Assembly: GCA_030077755.1 (NCBI GenBank)
Contig: JAQJZZ010000004.1
Span: 1-64,000 of the forward strand
DNA length: 64,000 bases
From: Filosporella fistucella
Lineage: Eukaryota > Ascomycota > Leotiomycetes > Helotiales
Direction of reading: 5' to 3'
Shown: piece by piece, positions 1-11,800 of the stretch
How positions within the stretch are numbered: the first letter of the stretch is position 1
Layout of the letters: every line of letters begins with the position of its first letter
The notes under the pieces: generated by a model
Seen by the model: only the letters and a program-made list of their open reading frames with translations
Told to the model about the DNA's origin: nothing
Databases searched by the model: none
Position numbers and translations under genes: made by a program

Positions 1-117
1 CAACCCTAACCCTAACCCTAACCCTAACCCTAACCCTAACCCTAACCCTAACCCTAACCCTAACCCTAACCCTAACCCTAACCCTAACCCTAACCCTAAC
101 CCTAAGCCTAAGCCTAG
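1..117. repeat. Telomere repeat array (CCCTAA)n
   Basis: About 17 near-perfect CCCTAA units run from the first base to about 104. Two or three variant units (CCTAAG) follow, then a CCTAGGG turn. Read outward this is TTAGGG, the usual telomere repeat of filamentous ascomycetes. The left edge of the window is therefore a natural chromosome end, and everything that follows is subtelomeric. Confidence 0.97.
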
Positions 118-3100
118 GGTTGGGTCTTTAAAAATTTATAATAACCCTAACCCTCTTAATGTCTAATAACCTAGCCTCTCCCTCCCCTATTAACTATGGG
201 TGCTCTATTATTCCCCTTAGCCTTTAATTTTTATCGGTCTTAATATATCCTCTTTATACCTATTTATCCTCCTCCTCTATTTTATTATATATCTCACATG
301 CCATCCGCCATATTTTTATCCAATTACTTTCCTAATCCTGACCAAACCCCTCTCCGACCTCCTTTAACCACTCCTAAACATTAACCGCATAATCCCCTTA
401 AAATCCCGTTGCCTCAATAATCACCTATAAATGCTATTACTAATATAATATATATATCCCGGGCAATATCACCTTAGGGTATTTATATCACCTATCATTT
501 TTTAAATACTAGCATATTTATTACGATAATCCACACTTTTAATAATGCTAAAACTCTCCTAAATTAATATTCGCTCTTTATGCTTTATATGCTATAATCC
601 CATACCCGGACGTAATTGCCTATGGATAATCCTTATATGCGTGTGCCTTGCCTCTCGCTTACTTGCGATACATTAATCCATAATATATATAATCGCCTTA
701 TAATCAATCCATAACCTTAATTATCTAGTCTTACGATGCTTATACTTCCCTTAACCTACCCTAGATAATATCTATTCCCTTAATTATTATGCTATCTTTT
801 ATAATATATATCCCGGGCTTCTCTATTAATTCTTTTCCTTTCGGGCCCCTTGCCTTATTATTTATCTTATACCGGTTATAAAATATATTATCCGTTTGGC
901 TATAACTATTCTCGTCTTAATCTCTATTTATATATTAACTTAAAACCTAACGTTAATATCCTTGCCCTTAAATAAATTCTATTATAGCATCCTCATTAAT
1001 TTGCTTAATAGAATACTCGCTTATAATTTCGCTTCGTCTTTATCCGCTATTATTCTTAACCTATATAATAATAATCGATTCACTAACCTCTCTATTCCGC
1101 CTCCTACGTCCGGATTGCTAAATAAAACTGGTTAACCCATATAATCGCTTAATATAAACCATATATATAATCCCTTTAATATTGATTCCTATCCCTAATA
1201 CCCCGGTGATAATAATCCATCCGCCGGCACCCTAAATCCACTATTATAATACCTTCCCTTTAGATTTTACTCGTGCTTGGTAAAACGGGTAATTTAATGC
1301 TTAATTAACCACTCCTCCTATCTCATAACTCTATACGTATATAACACCTCTCTTCCCTATGCCCAAATGTGCTTATTAAATAAATTTAATAGCTATGTCC
1401 AATGGCACCTCATTCTTGCTATTTCTCACCTAATATTAAATGGTCTTTCGCGCTATATTCCGCCGGAATATCTAGGCATTATTAATGCATAACCGCTCAT
1501 ATAATACATCTTCTAAATTAATTATTAACGTTACTATTAATCCGGTAAATGGGCAATTTAAATATTATAATATCCATAAATCTCGTAACTGCTCGCGGTA
1601 TAATATATTTATAAATGTAATATAAACTTTATTAAAAAATATATGGGCTAATTGCCCTTTTAATTTTAACTCCTTAGCATAATGCAAAAACTCCCCTTAG
1701 ACTGCCCGATTTGCGCTAACTATAATTAATTATTATAATTTATATCCGGATTTCTCATTAATCCATTCCTTATAATTTAAACCGGCTATTTGCCTACGCG
1801 TAATAATGTTATTTATTAATATGGTAAATGGCATTATAACGATGACCGTCTATTATTAGGTTATTACTACTATTAAAAAAAATAATGCTAACTTGCCATT
1901 GCTAATGGGTAATATAATAATTAACGGTTATATTTTAAATGGATAATGGATTAATTATAATGCTAACGCCTATCCTTTTAATCGTGGTTTGGCTTGGGAA
2001 TTATAATATATCCGCTATAATCTAATTAATATTAAATTGGATCCTTTAATCCGCTCTCTCTTAATAGGCCGATTAATTAACTGCTAGCTAGCTTTATATT
2101 AATAACCGGTTCCTCCTATATTATAACTATTACTAATGCTATTATAGCCTAACTTTCATAATCCATGCTATGCTATTAATGCTTGCTTATATGCCATGAT
2201 TAACTCGGGCCCTAATCGATATAAAAATGCCCCGTTAATGGCATAATGCGCTTGCGCTACCCTATATCCATATCCGGATTACCTATACTTTATATTAATT
2301 AAATATTTTATATATATCATTTCCCCTGCCCGGCTAGGGAAATTAAACCTATTAAACCATAATATATCGAAATATATCCAACTCTAATTCCTTATTATTA
2401 TCTCCTTTAATAAACTCTTTAATTCCATCTTTGGGCTCCTTATGCTCCTTTTTCCACGTCTTACTAGCCTGCATTAACTTCCGGGTGGCAATTCCAATTA
2501 TAATATGCCTCTATCCGGATACCTTTAAATATATTCCTAAATGCTTTTTAGTAATGCTCCCTAACGCCTAGCTTAACTCCTCCCCGGCCCATAATCCTTA
2601 CAAATCCCTAAATAAATATTCCGACTCACGATAATTTAATGCCCGGGCAAATGGTTAAACTCATATTAAATACTAGGCTATAATTTGGCTAATATCATCT
2701 AATAAATACCGTATAATATACTTTATATTCCCTCTTTTCTTCCGCGCCTTATTATATATAATTAAAAAATATATCTAACCATTTATAATATATATATTAC
2801 GTGCCGAATATATATTATTGCTTACTTTAATGGATCTTAATTCGGGTCCACGTATAGGCTAGCCTCCTAATCTAATAAATAACCGTATAATGGATAAAAT
2901 GGGCGGATATACCGGTAATATGCATATATATTATTAACTTCCGTAAAAATTAATGTTCCTTAATTAAATATAATATAACTTACGAATCTACCTACTTAAT
3001 TTTCTTAGTGGCGTGGTTTATCCTTAATAACCTCCACTAGCCCTCTCTTTTCCGTGCTCGCTCTAATAAAAACTTATAATCCCCGCCTACTTAGTCCTAA

Positions 3101-5189
3101 TTTTAGGCATAATTAATAAAACTAAAATTTTGCCGCTAAAATGCTTGGCTCCATGCTATATTATTAATAATTCGACTCAAATCGATAAGGGGCACTAGGG
3201 ATCCAAATGTTAACACTTTTATTAATTCCTGCAATTCTTTAATTAATGCGTGACACATATTCTAGACCTTAGCTAATATAATTAGCTAGCCTAAATAATT
3301 AATCATTTATTCATTATCCGACTAATGGATATTAGATAGTAACTAGTGCATTTTATTAAATTTCTTTCCTATAGCCAATTGCATTAAAATACTGGATGTG
3401 GGTAAAAATGAACCCTTACACAAATGCAATTATTATAACTTATGGATTCAATTAGGCATGGAATTAATATCGGCTTTACTATTCAATTTTAATTTTAGCT
3501 ATGGCTCATATGGGACGGCCACTTCTAATATAATTAATCGATTAATCTATAATATGCCTACTAAAATGGGCATATAAAAAAATGCGGATTATAATAACTA
3601 GCTTTGCTTATTAATACCTCGGATGGCTAAATAATGCATTATGGGTAAATAATATAATCTAATTCGGCTGATATCCTGCATTATAGTTAATATATATAAA
3701 TATATTAATGCACTAGTCAATGGTTAATCTTTTATATTATTATCTATTACTTCTTTATTTAATTCACTCCGGATTCTTTAAATGCACTTCCACTATGCGT
3801 TAATATATCTTACTCCGGTTTCTATAATCGTGGTCAAATTTTCTATTATATTTTAAAAATTATATTTAAATTATTAAAAATAATCCAATATACCTATTTC
3901 ATTTATATAATTTTCTAATGGCGCTATACGCATTATATAATAAATAAAACATATAAAAATTCCATTATATTTATTAACGCTTTTGGCATTTTATAATAAC
4001 TTAAATGGGCGCTAGTCCGCGGCTTCATTTTTAGGTAATGCCCACCACTTTAATGCGTCTTTATGGTCGGTTGCTTTTAATATATTTAAATAATGCTTTA
4101 AAATTCAATTCCATGCACGTAATAATCGCTTTAATTACGGTTCGTTTAGGTCGGGCATATGGGTATAATAAAATGTCTTAATTAAATTGTGCTTAAATTG
4201 GCTTAATACCTCATTTCACTTTATATATTATAATCACGAATCCATTTTAACGATGGGCACTTCTTTTAATATCCGTAATCGCTACTCTTAGGCCTTATCC
4301 TTCCATTTTTCGATGTCCTAGATAATCTAGTCATTAATATTATCCTGGTCGCTCTTATTATTATTAATATTATTATTATTGCTATGGTTTAAATCATTGG
4401 TTTTTTCTCTAATATCACGTGTTATGGCTCGGTGCCTTTGCCGCTCTTGCTTATATTGCTTGCTCTAATTAATAATTTAATATCGGGCTCGTCGATTATT
4501 AAACCATAATTATAACTTAACTATCTTAAATAATTCTTTATCGGAAACCCTTTTTTTGTTATAAATCTTATTCCCATGCTATCATATAACGTCTCGGTTC
4601 TAGCTTATATATGGGCAATCCTAACATAAATGGCCGTCTAAAATGGGAATAATGGGCTAAGGCGCTAATCTATTACTAGGCAATCGTACACTGGTATAAT
4701 TATACTAAAACGGAAATATTTAAACATATTTATCTAATTCTTTTTATAATTTGATTAGGGTTTTATGCTTATTACCTAAATGTCGGGAAATGGTAATAGG
4801 CGAAATTGCATATTTATATTATAAATAAATTAATATGCTAAACTTAACGTTTAACGTAATAATATGATTTAATGCTTTAGGGATGGGTTGAGCCATAGCT
4901 CCTTGGCTATCTATGGTATTTTGAAATAATTTTAGGTAATATATAGGCGGTAATAATGGGTTTGGGGTTACTTGGGGTTAACCCATTTACGCTATGACTG
5001 GGCATAGACTATACTTTAATTTCACCACTATAAAAAAACCCATTCACGGTGTGAATAATGATAACTAATGTTAGGGGCTTAGGGAAGAGATATGACATAA
5101 GTGATATTTATTTAAGGGAGAAGTAACTAATATTGGGAGAAGTAATAGTCGTGGTAATAAGATTATTTTAAGGTAAATAGGATTAAATA

Positions 5190-5265
5190 TTATATAATAT
5201 TATATATTATTAAATCGGGTAACGCTTTGCGATTAAGCTTAATATAATATTATATAATATTACGT
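5190..5265 (+). repeat. Pair of AT direct repeats
   Basis: Two copies of a roughly 22 bp motif built on TAATATTATATAATATTA lie at about 5191-5215 and 5241-5263. They flank a short GC-richer spacer (CGGGTAACGC). The repeat may be a relic of a longer duplicated element; no function is visible. Confidence 0.4.
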
Positions 5266-5415
5266 GATAAGCCTAGGTCCTTATTAAAATGAAATTAGAG
5301 AAGTTATAATTAAGATAAAGGTAAGGAATAAAGGGCATGCGATGCGCGATTAATTCCTGGCCTATTTGCATCCGATTAGCACCTAATTTGGCCCTAGATT
5401 AATTTATCTTTATTA

Positions 5416-5492
5416 TGGTCGCCGTCGAGGATCGCGGGGGCGAAGCGTGGCCGCCTCGCTTAGCCGGCCGCCGCCCGTAACCTGGACGGGTT
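5416..5492. other. GC- and CpG-rich island inside AT-rich DNA
   Basis: About 75 bases of very GC-rich sequence (GCCGTCGAGG ... GCCGGCCGCCGCCC) stand alone in the AT-rich block. The island is rich in CpG and has almost no CpA, so RIP would have had little to act on. It may be a surviving fragment of the original repeat. It does not fold into a tRNA that I can recognise. Confidence 0.45.
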
Positions 5493-5610
5493 ATTATATG
5501 GGCCGATGCTCATATAATGGTTCTGGGTAAGGGATAGGTATATCACAAAGACGTTTTGGTTTGCAATATTATTAAGTATAAAGAATATTATTTAAAGTTG
5601 AGCACGAAGC

Positions 5611-6213
5611 TCTTATTTAATGGCAGAAGTGCTAGTCTTATATAGAACCTTCGTCCTTAATTGGATCCCTAGGATCCCTTGGGGCTGGATCCGTGGATTC
5701 CCTTTTAATATCTCGCTTATGGGGATCCAGGGATCCATCACGTGATCGCTCCCTCGTGACTTCCCCTACGCGGTTCTTAGGACTATTAAGAGGCGGCGTA
5801 TTTCCTATCCTATTCTTGTGATAAACCTGTGACCATAACAATGACCTTGATTATTTAATTATATTTGGCAATTTATAGGAACTCCTTAAGCACCCCTTAA
5901 ATAGTTTAACTCTAATATTTTAAAAGGGTTAGAGTTTAGTCTTATATTAGAATATAACTTATTTTACTTATTGAATTGCTTCCCATTTATACGTCTCACA
6001 AACTATTAGCTTTTATTCTATTATTATAGTAATCCCGTAATTATAATATAATGTCTTAAATTTTATAAAAAGAATTATTATTTATATCTTTTAAGGATTA
6101 TAAAGAAATCCATTTGCCTTTAAAATAATGTTTCAAATAATTCTTAAAGTAGAGCTCTAAAGTCGCATTATTAATTCTGGTACAAAATTAAAAATATATA
6201 AAATATTACTCAT
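5611..6213. other. Transition DNA without a recognisable gene
   Basis: The stretch 5630-5800 has moderate GC with several GGATCC-type repeats and a 67-codon reading frame on the minus strand that resembles nothing I know. From 5850 to 6200 it is AT-rich and probably forms the 3' flank of the gasdermin-like gene. Confidence 0.4.
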
Positions 6214-7062
6214 TTATACCCTAAATGAATAGACCTCTCCATGGTCTTCATGACAAATAATGTTTTCCGACCCTTCTTCAAGAATATCTTTATCCATTTC
6301 ATTAGTAAGCATAGCTTCAATAAACTCTAAGTCCTCTGGTTCCTCTCCCCTTTGAACCATCAATACTTTCCAGCATTGTCGATCTGCGAGCATTGATGTC
6401 TCCACCTTTTTACTGGTGAAAAGTTTGAATTTCACTCGTCGATATTCCACCGCGTAAATAAGTCCCTCGTCCTCCAAATTGAAACTTTCATTGACTGATC
6501 TCGAGCTTTCTGTTGACCCTTTTGCTTGTATGTCAAAGATTCCTTGGGTTGAAATTGGCGTCCCTACTGCTAGCTCAGGAGCGACCGTGAATTTTCCTTC
6601 AGCAGCCGAGCGCTTCGATTCTGAAGCTACCACAGTTGCTCCTTTGATGATATGTAATCCTATGACAAAGTAGAGCCGAGGGTTGAAATTATCAGTCAAT
6701 GCGGCTTGCTCCTCAAACCATTCTCGAGCTTGCTCTGAGCGACAAGTCTTGCCGAACCAAGAAGTGGTGTTCTTCAAGCTTGACACGAATGCTTCTGCTG
6801 CCGTGATTCCAAGGGACATTTCATCGTTTCTGAATAGTCTAGTAGATAGTAATTTGGTGAAAGACAATCCAGCCTCGGCGTTACTTTCCACTTCTAATAC
6901 TTTCTTGAAACCTTCTAGCTTTACGGTTTCAATTTCTGTCTGAGGTGCAGCAGAATCTTTATAATAACCTTTCAGGGGCTCGCGCTGATCAAGAACGAGC
7001 CATCCAAGCTGAATGGCTCCGATAGGAAGGAGTCTGGATAGAATATTATTCTCGTGGCGCAT
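6214..7062 (-). CDS. Gasdermin-like pore-forming protein (fungal RCD-1/HET-Q1 type), candidate
   Basis: This is an uninterrupted 282-residue reading frame with no signal peptide. The length fits fungal gasdermin-like proteins (about 240-290 aa). It begins with a short hydrophobic strand (residues 11-25, LLPIGAIQLGWLVLD). Mixed helix follows, then a long beta-rich stretch (about 128-215) containing LYFVIGLHIIKGATVVASES and a Ser/Thr-rich loop. It closes with a 45-residue tail from residue 238 that carries 15 Asp/Glu. Known family biology: these proteins are autoinhibited, and removal of a roughly 5 kDa C-terminal piece lets the rest form membrane pores and kill the cell in allorecognition. The assignment rests on overall pattern plus the divergent CHAT protease gene next door, not on a search. 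An unrelated orphan protein is the main alternative. The ATG at 7062 has a good context and no upstream exon is evident. Confidence 0.6.
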   Translation of the reverse strand: MRHENNILSRLLPIGAIQLGWLVLDQREPLKGYYKDSAAPQTEIETVKLEGFKKVLEVESNAEAGLSFTKLLSTRLFRNDEMSLGITAAEAFVSSLKNTTSWFGKTCRSEQAREWFEEQAALTDNFNPRLYFVIGLHIIKGATVVASESKRSAAEGKFTVAPELAVGTPISTQGIFDIQAKGSTESSRSVNESFNLEDEGLIYAVEYRRVKFKLFTSKKVETSMLADRQCWKVLMVQRGEEPEDLEFIEAMLTNEMDKDILEEGSENIICHEDHGEVYSFRV

Positions 7063-7497
7063 TGTGAGTTTTTGAGATTTTGATCACAATTATCAAGTGA
7101 GCAGTGGTGTTCTAACAAATTTTTCTAAATTGACACAACAAATTTTTGCAATGGGATTCTTAAGGTGGGTTGAATTTCATCTCCAAATTGCGATTAATTT
7201 TCCAATGAATGCTTAGGGGGTAGCATCTGATCTTTCAATCAGGTGATTTTAACAGTCTTCAATGGGTGCATTCGGAACACACCGTGTGGCTTGATAGCAT
7301 GATTTTGTATCAGCTCTATGCCTCAGCTGAGAAATATACTACCTATAGGGCCTTTTAATTATAAATTCAGATGATTTTTGCCACTTGCTCAGCCCACACC
7401 TCACCTGTTTATGTAAGGTGTTAGTGGCGTGTCCTGTATTCAGGTCGGCTCATTAAGGTATTTCGGTCGCGGGGGTGCGAGTACCTGCGAAGTCTGG
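7063..7497. promoter_or_regulatory. Residual divergent promoter region
   Basis: About 435 bases lie between the ATG of the gasdermin-like gene and the left end of the transposon-like element. Composition is ordinary here, unlike the RIP-like DNA on either side, and no ORF is present. Before insertion this DNA would have been the shared upstream region of the gasdermin-like and CHAT genes. No specific factor site could be assigned. Confidence 0.45.
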
Positions 7498-8779
7498 TAT
7501 AGGCTACCCACCAATTATATTTTAGCACTCTTCCCACCTCTCTTTTGTTTATTCTGCTGCTTTAATAATTATGGATTCTAAAATTGAAGCTATTTATATA
7601 CCTGTTTCAAAGATTTATAAAGACTTCTCTTATAATAATAAGCTTAAGCTATAAACTCTTTATTATATTATAGGATAAATTATGCATAACCTCCTTTTAT
7701 AACACCCTTAATTCTCACGTTATTAAATAGATTATGCTTTATAAATATAATTTATGCTATAAAAGAAAGGCAATTATAAAAGGCCTAGGCTTTTCAATAT
7801 CCTTAAAAGAAAAGAACTTATATGCTAGGTTATTTCAAACTCATTTATATGCGAAGTATTATAAGCAAGTATTCTTAAATAGCTTAAATAAAATAAATAA
7901 TATAGAGAAAAAGCTATATAAAATGCTTTAAAGAAAGAAAGTTATTATTATAGTATAAGAAGATGCAAATTATTATTCTTTATAAAAAATTAGCGCAAAT
8001 AGCTTAAATAGGCTCTTAAGCACGAGAATCAAACCTTAAATTAATAGGATTTAATTTTTTAAAGTAATAAGAATTAGATATAACCTAGTTATTATAAATA
8101 ATAATAGGTTATAAGACTACTTAATAATAAAGAGCTTTATTATCCGGATTATATAATTTATAAATAATAAAGAAAAATTAAGTAAATATTTTAAGGGAAT
8201 ATGAATAATAAATATAATAAAGGCTTTAGAATCTTTTAAGAAAAGGAATAAAAAATAATTATAAAAGAATCCTATTCTTAAAGGATTATTCCTTAAATTA
8301 TAAAATATATGCATATGCATTTAAGCCTTGAGTTTTAATAAGATAAAAGGCTAAGGCATATTGCTATATATATTATAAATGTCTTTACTAATTATAATAT
8401 ATACCCTATTTTCTAGCTTTTCTTTTTACCGGACCTCTTACTTATAAAGAATATATAGGATAAAATAAAGGATATTTTGCAAGCTTTAAATCCATAGGTC
8501 CATAAGAATTATAGGAGGCTTAGGGCAGCAGTTTTAAAAGCATAGGAGGCAGTTATAAATGAAGAAGTAAGGGCCCTTATATATAATATGCCAGAGCGCT
8601 ATAGAGTAGTAATAGCCTCTTAAGGTGCATAGATAAAGTTCTAAATAACTTTACTTTTTATAGAATCCAAAGTGTATAAATGCAAAGGCAGTATAAAGCA
8701 GCATCCCGTAGAGTGGTGTGAAAAAGGGTGGGAATAGAGTGGCAAAGTGTCTGTGCTTTTACAATTAATAGGGCCTGTA
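7498..8779 (+). mobile_element. RIP-degraded Tc1/mariner-like DNA transposon
   Basis: A relic of about 1.28 kb. The left end (TATAGGCTACCC ... AGCACTCTTCCCACC) matches the reverse complement of the right end at about 8721-8779 (TACAGGCCCTAT ... GCCACTCTATTCCCACC), giving imperfect terminal inverted repeats of roughly 45-60 bp. The interior is very A-rich, and TpG is almost absent in several lines, as expected from C-to-T change on the minus strand. A broken transposase frame starts near 7571 (MDSKIEAIY). It ends near 8640 with a segment, interrupted by stops, that resembles the C-terminus of fungal Tc1/mariner transposases (EEVRALIYNMPERYRVVIAS). The right end lies only 37 bases before the first ATG of the CHAT gene. 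Confidence 0.6.
7571..8645 (+). pseudogene. Broken transposase of the Tc1/mariner-like element
   Basis: The reading frame opens with ATG at 7571 and holds many TAA/TAG stops, with a 65-codon open piece at 7734-7931. The clearest surviving homology-like part is the final 45 codons (about 8510-8640), where A-to-stop positions fit Trp (TGG to TAG) and Gln (CAA to TAA) codons. The DDE catalytic residues cannot be located with confidence because of decay. Confidence 0.5.
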
Positions 8780-8816
8780 TGAAGTACGCCAAATTGAGAC
8801 AATTTCCACCCGTCTT

Positions 8817-11800
8817 ATGATACACAGGCGATATTTTCCCACCATTATATCCGTCCATTCCACATCCAACGGGGTTTTACTTCATCTACACGCTGATGTT
8901 GGAACAAGATTCTCCAAAAGTTCTAAATTCTTATCATCAAACCGCTTTCAACAATACCTGTCCTTGGCTCGCGCCGTTAGTTGCGAAGTTATGGACTCTG
9001 AACATGTTTCCCCGGTGCATAATTCACCAGAAAGTTCTGTACCATCCGATGCAGAACGCCTTGACGAGCTCAGCTACAAGTCATACACCCTCTTCAGAAA
9101 AAGTGGGAACACATCGCATCTCATTGCAGCGAAAGAATTACTTGAGCAAGCTCTCCTCCTTATGGAAAAAGACCATCCTGATCGACCTCTTGCTCAAGCT
9201 AAGTTGATCGATTACCTCAACTGCATGTTCGAGAAAACATACTCGACCTCATGGCTCGTCGAAGCCCAGCGGCTTGGAGAAAAGGCTTTGCAAGAGATTT
9301 CTGCAGATTCAAACACGAAAGAGCGAGCGATCGCTCTGACACACCTTGCCAACACATGGGAATTGATGTACAATCTTACCGACGATATGAAAGATCTCAT
9401 ACGAGCTATAGACCTGTCAGAAGGAGCACTGGAGTTGATTACGCCGTCCCACGAACTCTATTTCCTCATTGCCTCAACTTTGGCGAACGAACTGGAGTCA
9501 AGATGCAGTCGCTTACGGGAACCTTCTGACATCGAAAGAGCCATAACTCTCGCTCAATCAGCCTATGATTCTACCGCTCCAGATGATGAGGAGAAGCCGT
9601 GGGCAGCGTCCAACTTATCAGTCAAGTTCTCTGTGAGATACAAAATTTTGGGGAATATCTCAGATCTTGAGAAGGCTATTGCACTTTGTAATGAAGCAAT
9701 AGATAAAACAGAAGAGGGTTCCCCTGGCAAGTCAATTCGACTTCGAAACCTTGCATCTTTGTTGTCATTGCGTTATGACGAGCAAAAAGAAATGGCTGAT
9801 TTAAGGCGCTCGATTGATTCAACGAAGTTAGCGATATTATCACTTCCCCCCAACGAGATGTCTAGGCTTTTCCTGTTGAATGACTTGGCATATCGATATG
9901 AGAAAGCTTTCGACGGAGATGTTGATATGAATGATCTGGCTGAATCAATTCGCTGGAGCAAGATAGCTTCCTACAACATTGTGAGCCTACCCTCTGAAAT
10001 CCAGGAGCGGCCAAAATATAGGGCAACTTGGAGTGAACTACAGCATCGATTGGTGAAATTGGCCCAGATTGGCTACAAAGAGACAGGAAATTCTTCCTAT
10101 TTGTCGATTGTGGAGTGGTCAAAACAACACCTTACGGGATTCAGCGAAACACAATCCAGCAACATACCCTCTGAACAAAGTGATGGACGGGACATGACAG
10201 GCAGTGATTCAAGTAGTGTGCCGCAGTTTGACGACTCGATAAACCGCGACGGCAGGGCAAACAAAGATACAGCTCCATCTTCTAGCCTGGATAGTTTGTA
10301 TGAAAACTTCGATTCAGCTCGTCGTGAGCTTCTGGCTCACCAAGCTGAAGACAATGCCAATCCATGGAGCCAAAGTCTTGCGACTGCAAAAAATCGTGTA
10401 CTTGAAGCTTCTACTACACTCCGAGATGTTGATAATTCTATCAGGCATTTCAAAGCAATAATTTTCGATTCCAAGCCAGACGACCCGACTCTTGGGGGTT
10501 TATATGACTTCCTGGGTACTCTACACATCATGCGATTCAAACTCACAGGAGAGCTAGTTTGTATCGATGAAGCTATTGCTGCGAGTACAGAAGCTGTTGT
10601 CAAGACTACCATCAATGACTACAGACGCACTTGGTTTCTCAACAATCTCGGAACACATTATATTTCAAAATTCGAAAAGATGGGTGAGACAGAGGACCTC
10701 CAGAAAGCTGTCACAGCATGTGAGGCAGCGGTTGCTGCGTGTCCCATGACTGTCGAAGACCGAGTGACATCTTGGGATAACTTAGCGGTTATGCTTTGGT
10801 CACGATTCAAAAGAATGGGATCTGTGAAAGATCTGGAGAGAGCAATATCTATCAGTGGAGAATGTGTTCCTTTCCTCAATGAAATTGAAAGCCCGGAAAC
10901 CGAAGCGAGGGTTTTGTCAAATCTCAGTAACTACCTAGCCAGTAAATTTGAGATCACGTCTGACTTGGTCGATATTGACCAAGCAATACACTTCATCCGC
11001 CGAGCGCTACAGATAGGACGAGGAAAGAACTTGGGTATTGATCCTAGATTTATGAACAACCTCTCAAACCAACTAGCCCAACGATACTACGAATCAGAGA
11101 GAGACGAAGACTTGGATGAATCGATTGAATGGGGGAAAAAAGCTCTGGATAATTCAGATGACTCAGATATCAATCTCATCGGGCGAAAACACAATCTTGC
11201 AGGCAAGCTCGGCAGTAGATTTGCGAAGAAACGAAATGATGCTGATTCGCGACTCGCCATTAAGTTGGAACGAGAAGTTCTCTCAAAAATACCCACAAAT
11301 GATCTCAACCGTACCATGTATATGAAAACATTGGCAGGTCTACTTCGCGAATCAGCTGAAGACGACCGCTCTAAACTGGACGAAGCCCTAGACTTATATA
11401 GACAGGTCGCTTTTGACACTACAGCAACCCCTTCAAGACGAATCAACGCCGCTGGACTTGCTTCCAACTATATCTTGTTGCCCCAAAAACGGTATAAAGA
11501 AACTAGCGACCTTCTTGAGGCATCTATTGAAGCCATTCAGGTCCTGAGCCCTGGCTGGCTAGAATCATCTGATAGGGAGAGGTTATTGGGTACTGTTGCT
11601 GGCATTCCGGCGGACGCAGCGGCTGCTGCCATTCTTGCTGGTAAAGGACCTCAACGAGCACTTGAGATCCTAGAATTGAGCCGTGGAGTAATCATTGGAT
11701 CTGTCATTGATACTAGAGTAGAGATATCGGGAGTCGATCAGCTTGATCACGATTTGTACCAAAACTTTGTCGAAATTTGCAAACAACTTAATGAAACGGA

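Larger units (their letters stand above)
118..5610. repeat. AT-rich subtelomeric DNA with RIP-like decay
   Basis: This 5.5 kb block is strongly AT-rich, full of TAA/TAT/ATA, and has no ORF that looks coding. In lines I counted by eye between about 500 and 3,000, CpA is nearly absent on the + strand while TpG stays common. That is the pattern left by C-to-T change at CpA on one strand only. It fits RIP-mutated transposons or a subtelomeric repeat gene (inference). Around 3,300-3,500 and beyond 4,000 CpA is less depleted, so more than one element or RIP history may be present. I could not identify the original element. Confidence 0.75.

Noticed and set aside
4890..4918. Small inverted repeat CCATAG...CTATGG as a terminator or hairpin
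   Set aside because: Short palindromes of this kind are expected by chance in AT-rich DNA and no gene ends here.
118..5610. Telomere-linked RecQ-type helicase gene
   Set aside because: Such genes are common at fungal telomeres, but no helicase motif could be read through the heavy C-to-T decay, so no identity is claimed.
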